Origin: Anaerocolumna sp. MB42-C2
GTDB lineage: Bacteria > Bacillota > Clostridia > Lachnospirales > Lachnospiraceae
Assembly (NCBI RefSeq): GCF_030913705.1
Contig: NZ_CP133190.1
Location: 5,171,501-5,235,500, forward strand
Reading direction: 5' to 3'
DNA: 64,000 nt
In this document: one piece after another, positions 51,814 to 60,272 of the stretch
How the letters are laid out: every line of letters starts with the position of its first letter
How positions within the stretch are numbered: position 1 is the stretch's first letter
Program-made: the position numbers and the translations under genes
Notes under the pieces: model-generated
What the model saw: only the letters and a program-made list of their open reading frames with translations
Told to the model about the DNA's origin: nothing
Databases searched by the model: none

Positions 51814-53610
51814 ATGAATAAAACGGAATATTTAAATATATTAAAAAAGGCTTTAAAAGATGTAGATGAAAGTGTAATGGATGAAATAGTATCAGATTAT
51901 GAAGAACATTTTCAAGCCGGTATGGAAAACGGTAAAAGCGAAGAACAAATCTGCGAAGATCTGGGAGCAATCGATGATTTAGTTGAGGAAATTAAAGAAG
52001 CCTACAATACAGATAAGAAGGAGAATAATAAAGAGGAAAATAAAGAGGAAAAGAAATCATTTCATGATCAGGCAAATACAAAAAGTAATACCTTTAAAGA
52101 ATGGTATTCTAACATTCATAACAGTATTGATAGTGAAAAGATTGGTGATGCAATCAATAATGCCCTGGATACAGCAGGAGATGCAATCAGCAAAATTGAT
52201 GTAAATGAGATCAGCCGTACATTAAAGAGTACTTTAGATCAGGCAACTTCCTCCATAAATAATTTTGCAGATAGCTATTTTAAGAATCAGGGCAGCGGGT
52301 CTTATGAATCCAATAAGTGGAATGCAGAGGGTTATACGGATAATGTAACAAAAAGTTATGAGACATCTGAGGATACAGAAGAAGCATGTGAGGATAAAGT
52401 TAGTTTTGCTAAGGAATCGGAAGATCAATCCTTTAACCATGTTCAAACAGATGTAGAAAATGAAAATAATGAAGCAGAATCTACAAGCAATGGAACAGAA
52501 GAGGAAAGCAGTGGGAAGAACATGGAAGAACCAAAACCCGAAGCTGATGAGAATGAGGAAGTTAAAAAAGCAGACAAAGGATTAAATCTGATTGTCGATG
52601 GTATCTGTGCTGATATCAATGTACAGAAATCATCCAATGGCAAAGTAAATATCAGTTATGTAAACAATGGTAATGAGAGACAGCGGCAGATGTATGAGTT
52701 CTATAGTTTCAAGGAGGGAAATACAGTTTACGCAGGAATCCGCAGGGTTGGGAAAGCAGTATTTTTGTTTAACCCAAAACTCAATTCCATCAATATTAAT
52801 ATTGAGCTGCCGGAGCATATGAGTAATATTGACTTTAAAACAGCAAGTGGCAGCATTAAGATCGCAGAGATAAATTCGGATCGAATGTCAGCTGCTGCAG
52901 CAAGCGGTGATGTTTATATTGATCGTGCATATACAACCGATCTTAAAATTAAAGTTTCCAGCGGAGATATCAGACTGGATGACATAAACAGTATTCAATT
53001 AAGCGCTGGTACTATGAGCGGAGATATTACAGCAAAGAACATAGAAGCCAAGTTCCTTTCCATGAAGAGTTCCAGCGGTGATATTAAGGCCGGAAATATA
53101 ATGGGTGATGTAATCGATACCAGTTCTTTCAGCGGGAACCTGGATATCAGTGAGATTAAAGCTGGGGAATGTAAATTCAGAAGTACAAGCGGAAATATAG
53201 GTATTAAAGAATTTACAATGAACAACGCAGATATCAGTAATATAAGCGGTAATATAAAGCTTAATCAAATAATCGGTGATGGACTGAGAGCCAGCAGTAC
53301 GAGTGGTAATGTAAATGCTGAAGTTAATGTGAAGAGATGCCACGCAAGTTCCAAGAGCGGAAATGTTGAAGTTAATTGCAATGGAGATATTATATTAGAG
53401 TCCGGCAGTACAAGCGGAAATGTTAATATCATTTTGAAAAACTATAACCATGGATATTGTATCAAATCCAGAACCACCTCCGGAGCATTATATATTAATT
53501 ATGACAATATGCATCAGAGAAATCTAAAAACAGGAACTTACTCCTATGGAAATCAGGGAAGTGAACTGACTCTAAGTTCAGTTAGCGGTGATATCCATGT
53601 AGCTGATTAA
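51814..53610 (+). CDS. DUF1700 / DUF4097 fusion protein (envelope-associated)
   Basis: 598 residues from ATG 51814 (AGGAGG at 51802-51807). The N-terminal DUF1700 domain (1-75: 'YLNILKKALKDVDESVMDEI', 'EEQICEDLGAIDDLVEEIKE') is followed by a long charged, Glu/Ser/Asn-rich linker (about 75-255) and a C-terminal DUF4097 beta-helix (about 258-598). The helix has repeated turns with SG(D/N)(I/V) corners, about every 20-25 residues, for example 'SSGDIRLDD', 'MSGDITAKN', 'TSGNIGIKE', 'KSGNVEVNC'. No membrane segment is visible, which is unusual for DUF1700 proteins. Co-transcribed with the PadR gene; function unknown. Confidence 0.88.
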   Translation: MNKTEYLNILKKALKDVDESVMDEIVSDYEEHFQAGMENGKSEEQICEDLGAIDDLVEEIKEAYNTDKKENNKEENKEEKKSFHDQANTKSNTFKEWYSNIHNSIDSEKIGDAINNALDTAGDAISKIDVNEISRTLKSTLDQATSSINNFADSYFKNQGSGSYESNKWNAEGYTDNVTKSYETSEDTEEACEDKVSFAKESEDQSFNHVQTDVENENNEAESTSNGTEEESSGKNMEEPKPEADENEEVKKADKGLNLIVDGICADINVQKSSNGKVNISYVNNGNERQRQMYEFYSFKEGNTVYAGIRRVGKAVFLFNPKLNSININIELPEHMSNIDFKTASGSIKIAEINSDRMSAAAASGDVYIDRAYTTDLKIKVSSGDIRLDDINSIQLSAGTMSGDITAKNIEAKFLSMKSSSGDIKAGNIMGDVIDTSSFSGNLDISEIKAGECKFRSTSGNIGIKEFTMNNADISNISGNIKLNQIIGDGLRASSTSGNVNAEVNVKRCHASSKSGNVEVNCNGDIILESGSTSGNVNIILKNYNHGYCIKSRTTSGALYINYDNMHQRNLKTGTYSYGNQGSELTLSSVSGDIHVAD

Positions 53611-53678
53611 CGAGCTCTTGTCTTATTATAAGTGCCAAAGATTCATCTGGTTCTGTCGTTCTTTATAGAGCTGAAATT

Positions 53679-53843
53679 GTTACTGTTCACAGGCCAATAA
53701 ACGCGACGTGTTTTTTGTGAATGTATTGTCACAGAAAACCGGAGAATTGCAGCACCAAAACGCTGTCTTCGCGTTTTGTGTGCATCGCGAAGCATGTTAT
53801 TGTTCGCGGAACTGCTGCTTTTTGCAGGGGAGTGAACAGTAAC
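53679..53843. mobile_element. MITE-like non-coding element, copy B
   Basis: 165 bp with perfect 12-bp terminal inverted repeats, GTTACTGTTCAC (53679-53690) and GTGAACAGTAAC (53832-53843). The flanks CTGAAATT and ATGGAATT may be a decayed target duplication. Its left half matches copy A (GTGTTTTTTGTGA, GTCACAGAAAACC) and its right half matches copy C (CCAAAACGCTG, GCTGCTTTTTGCAGGGG). It encodes no convincing protein. Confidence 0.65.
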
Positions 53844-53847
53844 ATGG

Positions 53848-53885
53848 AATTCCTTACTTTCCGTGGTGAGAGTAAGGAATTTTTT
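53848..53885 (+). terminator. Terminator after the DUF1700/DUF4097 gene
   Basis: AATTCCTTACT pairs with AGTAAGGAATT (11 bp, 12-base loop), then TTTTTG. Copy B lies between it and the gene's stop codon, so the element was probably inserted inside the 3' untranslated region. Confidence 0.8.
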
Positions 53886-53897
53886 GTTTTGTTAATT

Positions 53898-53930
53898 GGT
53901 TATAGTTCAGCCTATGGCTGAATTGCAACC
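53898..53930. repeat. Solo hairpin of the MITE-like family
   Basis: GGTTATAGTTCAGCC, TAT, GGCTGAATTGCAACC: an imperfect palindrome closely similar to the right-end hairpin of copy A at 19200-19230. Confidence 0.55.
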
Positions 53931-53957
53931 TAAATTTCTCTAAATTTTTACTTTTAT

Positions 53958-53986
53958 TTGTTATAATTGGAAAAGTATATTATAAT
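53958..53986 (+). promoter_or_regulatory. Promoter of the DUF4349 gene
   Basis: TTGTTA (53958-53963), 17-base spacer, TATAAT (53981-53986). Confidence 0.65.
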
Positions 53987-54059
53987 AATAGTGTGAGTTT
54001 AACATAGAGGTAAAACTGGGTTTAAAGAACTGGAGCTAATAGGAGAGGATGGTAAGCAT

Positions 54060-55049
54060 ATGGGAAAAAATTATAAAGCAATAATTTTTTTAATACTATT
54101 TACATTATTATTAACGGCCTGTTCAAAAGGCAGCACTTCTGGAAATCAATTAAACGGTGGAAGCAGCGGTTCGGATACTTCCAGTGGAACTAAGGCTGAT
54201 ATGAAGTATAGCTCTTCAACTGGAATTGCATCAGATACAGGTACTGAGCAATTAGCGGATGAGACTGCAGGGAAAGAATCTGTAAGTACTAACCGTAAAT
54301 TAATCCGGCGCATTATTATGGAGCTTGAGACTATGGAATTTAATCCGACCATGGATTTTATAACGAAAGAAGTTAATAAATCAGGAGGATATATAGAAAA
54401 ATCAGAAATTCAGGGAGATAGCTATGAGGGAAGCACAAACAGGTATGCTAATCTGGTTATCCGCATACCTAGTACAGAAGTGGATTCTTTTATAACCAAG
54501 GTCGATAAAAATGCCAATGTTATTAATAAACAGGAATCCATGGAAGATATTACCCTTAATTATGTAGATACAAAAAGCCATGTAAAGGCACTACAAATTG
54601 AGCAAGAGAGACTTCTGGCCTTATTGGAGAAATCAGGGAAACTTGAGGATATCATATCCTTGGAAGACCGTTTAAGTGATGTAAGGTATGAACTGGAGAA
54701 ATATGCATCTACTCTGCGTACCTATGACAATCTGGTGGAATATTCCACGATTACATTAACAGTGGATGAAGTTGTGCGGATTACACCGGTTGAAGGAAAA
54801 AGTGCCTGGAACAGAATGGGTACCGGTTTAAAAGACAGCCTATATAACATTCGCCAGGGTTTTGTTAATTTTATTGTCTGGTTAGTGGTAAATGGTCCTT
54901 ATCTTATATTATGGGGAATTATTCTGGTTATCTTTGTACTGATTGGGATTAAAATAAATAAAAAATACAAAAAGACGTTACAAAAGCCTATTCCCACGGC
55001 AGTGGTGTTACAAGACAGTGCTCAGGAAAAGGAATCGGATAAATCATAA
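54060..55049 (+). CDS. DUF4349 lipoprotein
   Basis: 329 residues. A lipoprotein signal ('FLILFTLLLTACSKG', lipid-modified Cys about 21), a Ser/Gly-rich spacer to about residue 75, the DUF4349 domain (about 80-245; 'RKLIRRIIMELETMEFNPTM', 'YANLVIRIPSTEVDSFITKV', 'STITLTVDEV') including a coiled coil ('SHVKALQIEQERLLALLEKS'), and a C-terminal membrane helix (about 272-295) with a basic tail. The same membrane is thus reached at both ends. Function unknown; related proteins are envelope-stress-associated in some bacteria. It has its own promoter but stands next to the PadR-DUF1700/DUF4097 operon, a frequent neighbourhood. Confidence 0.9.
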   Translation: MGKNYKAIIFLILFTLLLTACSKGSTSGNQLNGGSSGSDTSSGTKADMKYSSSTGIASDTGTEQLADETAGKESVSTNRKLIRRIIMELETMEFNPTMDFITKEVNKSGGYIEKSEIQGDSYEGSTNRYANLVIRIPSTEVDSFITKVDKNANVINKQESMEDITLNYVDTKSHVKALQIEQERLLALLEKSGKLEDIISLEDRLSDVRYELEKYASTLRTYDNLVEYSTITLTVDEVVRITPVEGKSAWNRMGTGLKDSLYNIRQGFVNFIVWLVVNGPYLILWGIILVIFVLIGIKINKKYKKTLQKPIPTAVVLQDSAQEKESDKS

Positions 55050-55082
55050 GGAATCACATCTTAAAAATAATTTATAAGAAAA

Positions 55083-55125
55083 AACAAGGACATCAGATCT
55101 GCAGAACTGATGTCCTTGTTTATGA
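55083..55125 (+). terminator. Terminator after the DUF4349 gene
   Basis: AACAAGGACATCAG pairs perfectly with CTGATGTCCTTGTT (14 bp), loop of 10, then TTA-rich. Confidence 0.85.
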
Positions 55126-55208
55126 CTTAATAGAGCATTTTGAGATAAAAAGGATTACCGAATACTTATTCTAGAATTGGAAACAATAATTCCGGAGGTG
55201 TTTCTAAA

Positions 55209-55982
55209 ATGATATCGCGTAAATCGGTTATAACTTTCGGTATGGTTGCGATTCCCATCGCAATGTTTACAGCTACACAAGACAATGATATCCACTTCAA
55301 TCAGCTTCACAAGGAGGATAATAGCCGTATCCGGTACAAAAAAACCTGTGCCCACTGTGGTAAAGAGATTAAGACGGAGGACATAGTGAAAGGGTACGAG
55401 TATGATGATGATAAGTATGTTGTTATTACAGACAGTGAGATTGAAAAAATTAAAACAGAAAAAGAAAAATCCATACAGATTCTGCATTTTGCACAATTAA
55501 ACCAGATCTCTCCCGTTTACTACGACAAAACCTATCAGGCGGCACCTGAGGCAGGTGGTGAAAAGGCATTCGAACTTCTTCGTGCGGCTCTGATGGCCGA
55601 ACAGAAGATAGCCATAGGGAAAACGGTTTTGGGAACTAGCGATACGCTTATGGCAATCATCCCAAGAGAGGACGGTATCTTGATATCCACTATGTTTTAT
55701 GCTGATGAAATCAAAGAACTTCAAAAACAATATTCGAAACCAGAAGTCGCAGAGCAGGAACTTAATATGGCAAAGATGCTGATTAATTCTATGGATACGC
55801 CATTTGATCCATCAAAATATAAAGATGAGTACCAGATTAAGCTCCGTGCTTTAATAGAAACCAAAATATCAGGGAAAGAGGTTGTTGCCGCAGAGTCCGA
55901 GAATGAAGGGAAAGTCATCGATCTAATGGAAGCCCTTAAAGCCAGTGTTGAGAAAGCCAAAAAAGAGAAAGAACCGGCGTGA
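55209..55982 (+). CDS. ku: Bacterial Ku protein (NHEJ)
   Basis: 257 residues. Bacterial Ku homodimers form a ring around broken DNA ends and recruit LigD. The beginning 'MISRKSVITFGMVAIPIAMF', the segment 'NDIHFNQLHKEDNSRIRYKK' and the zinc-hook-like 'CAHCGKEIKTEDIVKGYEY' are characteristic, as is 'QEISPVYYDK'-like 'NQISPVYYDKTY' in the core. The C-terminal lysine-rich tail ('ASVEKAKKEKEPA') is short; it normally contributes to LigD and DNA binding. CGGAGGTG precedes ATG. The gene overlaps or abuts ligD, giving a two-gene NHEJ operon. In Bacillus the pair is expressed in the forespore; a sporulation promoter here was not identified with confidence. Confidence 0.95.
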   Translation: MISRKSVITFGMVAIPIAMFTATQDNDIHFNQLHKEDNSRIRYKKTCAHCGKEIKTEDIVKGYEYDDDKYVVITDSEIEKIKTEKEKSIQILHFAQLNQISPVYYDKTYQAAPEAGGEKAFELLRAALMAEQKIAIGKTVLGTSDTLMAIIPREDGILISTMFYADEIKELQKQYSKPEVAEQELNMAKMLINSMDTPFDPSKYKDEYQIKLRALIETKISGKEVVAAESENEGKVIDLMEALKASVEKAKKEKEPA

Positions 55983-55984
55983 TT

Positions 55985-58426
55985 ATGACTTTAAAACTTA
56001 ATGAATATAACCAGAAAAGGAATTTTGACAGAACCTTGGAGCCGGAGGGTATAACAGATCTTGCCGGGGAAGGTCTCAGGTTTGTTGTCCAGCATCATAT
56101 GGCCCGCAAAGAACATTATGATTTACGTTTAGAATGGGACGGAGTTTTACTCAGCTGGGCAGTACCCAAGGGCCCTTCCTATGATACCCGTGATAAGCGG
56201 TTAGCCGTACACGTAGAGGAGCATCCCCTGGATTACAGGAACTTTGAGGGGACAATTCCAAAAGGCGAATATGGCGGCGGTATAGTTATGATTTGGGATG
56301 AAGGCTATTGGGAACCTTATGGGAATGTGGAGGAAGGACTTCGGGACGGAGTGCTTAAGTTTATCTTAAAAGGAACAAGACTCAAGGGAAAATGGGCCCT
56401 TGTGCAAATGAAAGCAAAAGAGGGAGAGAAAAAGGATAACTGGCTTTTTTTAAAAGAAAAAGATGAATATGTCAAAACTTCCGAAGGAATTGCTGAGTTT
56501 ATAACCAGTATAAGAACCGGGCGGACTATGAAAGAAATTGAAGAAGGGAAAGAGGAAAAGATTACAAGAAACCCCTTTAACAAATTAGAGGTACAGCTGG
56601 CTCAATTAGTTAAAACAGTTCCCGAAGGAGAAGAGTGGCTTTATGAGATGAAATATGACGGTTACAGGATACTTAGCTTTATTGAGGGCAATAACGTGCA
56701 GTTAATAACCAGAAACGGCAATAATTATACAAAGCGGTTTAAAGATGTCGCCTATTCTCTTGTGAATTTCGCCGGCGGAAGATCGATGATTTTAGACGGT
56801 GAAATGACTATCACTGATGTAGAAGGTAAGACGGATTTTCAGGCACTTCAAAGCTATATGAAAAATCCTAAGGGTAAAAAGCTGACATATATCGTTTTTG
56901 ATCTCCTTGCACTGGACGGAGAGGATCTTAGAGAAAAACGGCTGATTGACAGAAAAGAAACACTAAAGGTTTTAATGATAAATGCCCCAAAGAACCTTTA
57001 CTACAGCCGGCATGTCAGGGGATTAGGAAAGGAAAGTTTCACTGCCGCCTGTAAGGCGGGAATGGAGGGGATAGTTGGTAAAAAAGCAGATTCCACCTAT
57101 AGCGGAACCAGAAACGGAGACTGGATTAAATTAAAATGTGATAAAAGACAGGAATTTGTCATAGGAGGATATACACGGACCGATAAAAAGGTAAGAGGAG
57201 TAAGTGCGATTCTCCTGGGTGTTTATGATAACGGGGATTTAGTTTATGCCGGACGTGCCGGAACCGGTTTAAATGAACGTAACATGAAAGAACTTGAGAA
57301 CCAATTTGAGAATATAAAGAGGGCAGAGTCTCCATTTAAACAGATACCTAAGCATAAGTCCAACGAAGAGATTACCTGGCTTGAACCCAGACTGGTGGCA
57401 GAAATTAAATTTGCAGAGTGGACCGGTGAGAATCTATTAAGACAGGCAAGCTTTAAAGGCTTGCGGGCAGATAAGGATCCTCTGGAAATAAGAATGGAAA
57501 AAGCGGAGGAGGATGTACACCCCCCATTATCCGGCAGAATAACGGAGCAGCCTATGGAAGCGGATGGAAACAGTATTATAATTAAAGGAATAAAAATTAC
57601 CAACCCGGATAAGGTGATATTTGAAGACCCTGTTATTACAAAAGCAGATGTAATCCGATATTATGAGGAAGTGTCGGAACGTATGCTGCCATATGTGAGT
57701 CACAGGGTCTTAAGTATTGTACGCTGTCCGGGAGGAATATCGAAGACATGTTTTTTTAAGAAACATCCTGGTCCGGGCAGCAAAGGAATTGTTACAATCC
57801 CTGTTTCCGGAAGCAACCTGGAAACAGAAGATTATTTTTATATTGAGGATGCATCCGGGCTTATCTCGGAAGCACAAATGGGTACTATAGAATTTCATAC
57901 CTGGGGAAGCCGCGTAGAGAAACTTGATAAACCGGATATGATGGTATTTGATCTGGATCCGGATGAAGGAATGGATTTGAGCATAGTTAGGCAGGGTGTA
58001 CGGGATATGAAAAGTATTCTTGCAGAACTTTCGCTGGACTCCTATCTTAAGACCAGCGGCGGCAAAGGTTACCATGTTGTTGTACCTATAAAACCTGCTG
58101 CTACGTGGGATGTGGTTCACGATTTCACTAGATCCGTTGCCGTAGTTATGGAAAAGAAGTGGCCTGACCGTTATACAAGTAATGTAAGAAAAGCCAAGCG
58201 TACCAATAAGATATTCATTGACTGGATTCGAAACGGAAGAGGTGCAACAAGTATTGCTCCATATTCCATCAGGGCCAGAAAAGGGGCAAGGATATCCATG
58301 CCCATCGAATGGGATGAACTGGATACGGTGGCACCCGACGGCATCAATATGGCAGAAGCACTGCAAAGAATCCTCGGTAAAGACCCCTGGGCAGATTTTT
58401 ATCAGAACAATCAGCAGCTTAAATGA
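55985..58426 (+). CDS. ligD: ATP-dependent DNA ligase D with phosphoesterase and polymerase domains
   Basis: 813 residues from ATG 55985 (an overlapping GTG at 55979 is possible). Three domains in the order PE-LIG-POL, as in Pseudomonas LigD and unlike the LIG-POL enzyme of Bacillus. PE (about 1-165): 'RFVVQHHMARKEHYDLRLEW', 'GTIPKGEYGGGIVMIWD'. LIG (about 205-510): the adenylated Lys223 in 'MKYDGYR', then 'LDGEMTI', 'EGIVGKKADS' and 'WIKLK'. POL (about 535-813): primase-polymerase with 'VRCPGGI', 'HTWGSR', 'FDLDPDEG' metal-binding aspartates and 'TSGGKGYHVVVP'. The protein can trim, fill and seal ends. It is coupled to ku. Confidence 0.95.
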   Translation: MTLKLNEYNQKRNFDRTLEPEGITDLAGEGLRFVVQHHMARKEHYDLRLEWDGVLLSWAVPKGPSYDTRDKRLAVHVEEHPLDYRNFEGTIPKGEYGGGIVMIWDEGYWEPYGNVEEGLRDGVLKFILKGTRLKGKWALVQMKAKEGEKKDNWLFLKEKDEYVKTSEGIAEFITSIRTGRTMKEIEEGKEEKITRNPFNKLEVQLAQLVKTVPEGEEWLYEMKYDGYRILSFIEGNNVQLITRNGNNYTKRFKDVAYSLVNFAGGRSMILDGEMTITDVEGKTDFQALQSYMKNPKGKKLTYIVFDLLALDGEDLREKRLIDRKETLKVLMINAPKNLYYSRHVRGLGKESFTAACKAGMEGIVGKKADSTYSGTRNGDWIKLKCDKRQEFVIGGYTRTDKKVRGVSAILLGVYDNGDLVYAGRAGTGLNERNMKELENQFENIKRAESPFKQIPKHKSNEEITWLEPRLVAEIKFAEWTGENLLRQASFKGLRADKDPLEIRMEKAEEDVHPPLSGRITEQPMEADGNSIIIKGIKITNPDKVIFEDPVITKADVIRYYEEVSERMLPYVSHRVLSIVRCPGGISKTCFFKKHPGPGSKGIVTIPVSGSNLETEDYFYIEDASGLISEAQMGTIEFHTWGSRVEKLDKPDMMVFDLDPDEGMDLSIVRQGVRDMKSILAELSLDSYLKTSGGKGYHVVVPIKPAATWDVVHDFTRSVAVVMEKKWPDRYTSNVRKAKRTNKIFIDWIRNGRGATSIAPYSIRARKGARISMPIEWDELDTVAPDGINMAEALQRILGKDPWADFYQNNQQLK

Positions 58427-58444
58427 ACAGAAAGCGTATTTTAT

Positions 58445-58553
58445 ATTACAGTTATAATTGCAGCGCCAAAACGCTGACTATGTGTTTTATGGTTTCGGGA
58501 GGTCTGTTATTGTTCACGAAACGGCTGCTTTTTGCAGGGGAATGAATAGTAAT
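58445..58553. mobile_element. MITE-like element, copy C (shortened)
   Basis: About 109 bp matching the right half of copy B: CCAAAACGCTG and GCTGCTTTTTGCAGGGG are identical, and the right end AATGAATAGTAAT is a diverged form of GAGTGAACAGTAAC. The left portion of the family consensus is absent. It lies directly behind ligD. Confidence 0.55.
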
Positions 58554-58591
58554 TTTTTTTGAATAATTTGAGAAAAACGGAAAATATTTCT

Positions 58592-58619
58592 TTGTCAATA
58601 GGTTTTAATTTGATATAAT
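58592..58619 (+). promoter_or_regulatory. Promoter of the PC4-like gene
   Basis: TTGTCA (58592-58597), 16-base spacer, TATAAT (58614-58619). It indicates that the gene is transcribed apart from ku-ligD. Confidence 0.65.
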
Positions 58620-58741
58620 AAACATGAACAGGATCGGATGAGTTATCACAACAATTAGGTTAGCAGTTGCAGTAGCTTTTCTAATATAAGAATTATAGTT
58701 ATTTAGTGGTAAAAATCAAATTAGATTTGGAGGAGAAGATA

Positions 58742-58963
58742 ATGCCGGATATTAAATACGACATCATGAAAGAAATCGGAATATTATCCGAAAATTCAAA
58801 AGGATGGAGAAAAGAACTGAATTTAATAAGTTGGAATGGCGGTGAGCCAAAATATGATCTGCGAGACTGGGCTCCGGCTCATGAAAAAATGGGTAAGGGT
58901 ACAACTATGAACCAAGACGAAGTTACAAAACTGAGGGAGATTCTAAATACAATAGAGCTGTAA
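58742..58963 (+). CDS. PC4/YdbC-like single-stranded DNA-binding protein
   Basis: 73 residues from ATG 58742 (GGAGGAGAAG). It matches the small YdbC-type proteins related to the eukaryotic coactivator PC4: 'GWRKELNLISWNGGEPKYDL' followed by 'RDWAPAHEKMGKGTTMNQDE', forming the curved beta sheet that binds single-stranded DNA and the C-terminal dimerisation helix. Members bind ssDNA with little sequence preference. It lies next to Ku and LigD but has its own promoter and is separated by repeat copy C, so a role in end joining is only a possibility. The double GNAT gene follows after 25 bases. Confidence 0.88.
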   Translation: MPDIKYDIMKEIGILSENSKGWRKELNLISWNGGEPKYDLRDWAPAHEKMGKGTTMNQDEVTKLREILNTIEL

Positions 58964-58988
58964 TTCAAAAGAAAGGCTAAGGTTAGCT

Positions 58989-60170
58989 ATGGAATACGAA
59001 ATCGTACATTTATCGAGGGATAAATGGAAAGGGACTATTATACCTATAAAGTATACGACTGATAAGTATTATGATGTTTTAGTAAATAAAACAGATAAGG
59101 GGTTTACAGTTGAGATAGAAAAAAAAGATTTTACTGAGCCGGTAAGCCATACACCGGAAGAATATGATTACCCGGATAAATTATATGAAGATCATTGGGA
59201 GCATGCGTATGCCTGGGGAGTATTCGTTCAAAAGGAATTAGTTGCCGCGATGGAAACGGATCAGGAATTATGGTCTAATCGACTTAGAATTACAGAACTT
59301 TGGGTATCAGAGAAATACCAGAAAAGGGGAATTGGCAAGGCGCTAATTGAAACAGCAAAGGAACAGGTCCGAAGAGAACGCCGCCGTGCTATTATACTGG
59401 AAACGCAATCTTGTAATGTGAATGCAATTGATTTTTATCAGCATGAAGGCTTCGGCCTGATCGGTATGGATACCTGCTGCTACAAGAATAATGATTTGAT
59501 AAGAAAAGAAGTCAGATTAGAATTTGGGTGGTTTCCGAAAGAAAAGGTAAAATTAAAACGTGAAGAGATTGAGATTAGAATGGAAACAGAGGATGATTGG
59601 TACAGTGTGGAATTGATGACCCAGCACGCTTTTTGGAACAAACATCACCTTGGATGTGACGAGCATTACCTTGTACATAAATTACGGCAGGATGAAGACT
59701 ATCTTCCGGAGCTGAGCAGAATAGCAGTAGTGAATGGGGAAGTAATCGGAGCTATTATGTATTCAAAAGCAAGAGTCGTTGATGGGACGGATACACATGA
59801 TATGATAACCTTTGGACCTCTTTGCGTAGAGCCGAAATGGCAGGGTTGTGGTGTTGGCGAGCTGTTATTAAAGGAAACAATGAGCTTAGCAGCAAGTAAA
59901 GGGTATAAAGGGATCATAATTTTTGGAGAACCGGAATATTACCCAAGAATAGGATTTAAAACATGTGATAATTTTAATATTACAACCGCTGACGGTAAAA
60001 ACTTTGATGCATTTATGGGTATTGAATTGATCAAAGGCAGCATGAAAAATATAAAAGGAAAATTTTATGAAGCAGAAGTTTTCGATCATTTACCCAGGGA
60101 AGAAGTAGAAGAATTTAATAAAAGATTTCCAAAGCTAAAAAAATTAAGATTCCCTGGACAATGGGACTGA
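58989..60170 (+). CDS. Tandem GNAT-domain acetyltransferase
   Basis: 393 residues with two GNAT folds. The first (about 1-180) contains 'ITELWVSEKYQKRGIGKALI' and 'QSCNVNAIDFYQHEGFGLIG'. The second (about 195-390) contains 'ITFGPLCVEPKWQGCGVGEL' and 'FGEPEYYPRIGFKTCDNF', the GxGxGxL-type acetyl-CoA loop being 'QGCGVGELL'. Both CoA-binding loops look intact, so two active sites are possible, though such fusions often keep one. The substrate is unknown; the second domain resembles YhbS-type enzymes. It follows the PC4-like gene by 25 bases and probably shares its promoter. Confidence 0.88.
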   Translation: MEYEIVHLSRDKWKGTIIPIKYTTDKYYDVLVNKTDKGFTVEIEKKDFTEPVSHTPEEYDYPDKLYEDHWEHAYAWGVFVQKELVAAMETDQELWSNRLRITELWVSEKYQKRGIGKALIETAKEQVRRERRRAIILETQSCNVNAIDFYQHEGFGLIGMDTCCYKNNDLIRKEVRLEFGWFPKEKVKLKREEIEIRMETEDDWYSVELMTQHAFWNKHHLGCDEHYLVHKLRQDEDYLPELSRIAVVNGEVIGAIMYSKARVVDGTDTHDMITFGPLCVEPKWQGCGVGELLLKETMSLAASKGYKGIIIFGEPEYYPRIGFKTCDNFNITTADGKNFDAFMGIELIKGSMKNIKGKFYEAEVFDHLPREEVEEFNKRFPKLKKLRFPGQWD

Positions 60171-60272
60171 TTTCAAACCCTGACCGGCTGGATTCATACG
60201 AAATGTAATAAGGATAGTATCCTTTGGCAGATGTCAAGATGATCTTGAATTTTACAACAGCCCCTTTATTCA

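Noticed and set aside
53721..53921. Possible 66-codon gene in the 53.6-53.9 kb gap
   Set aside because: It lies across repeat copy B and a terminator, and its codons reflect palindromic DNA, not a protein.
55130..55208. Forespore (sigma-G) promoter for ku-ligD
   Set aside because: Some words resemble sporulation boxes, but spacing and sequence do not fit the consensus well enough.
57710..58366. 218-codon minus-strand frame opposite ligD
   Set aside because: It is a shadow of the LigD polymerase domain, whose motifs on the plus strand are unambiguous.
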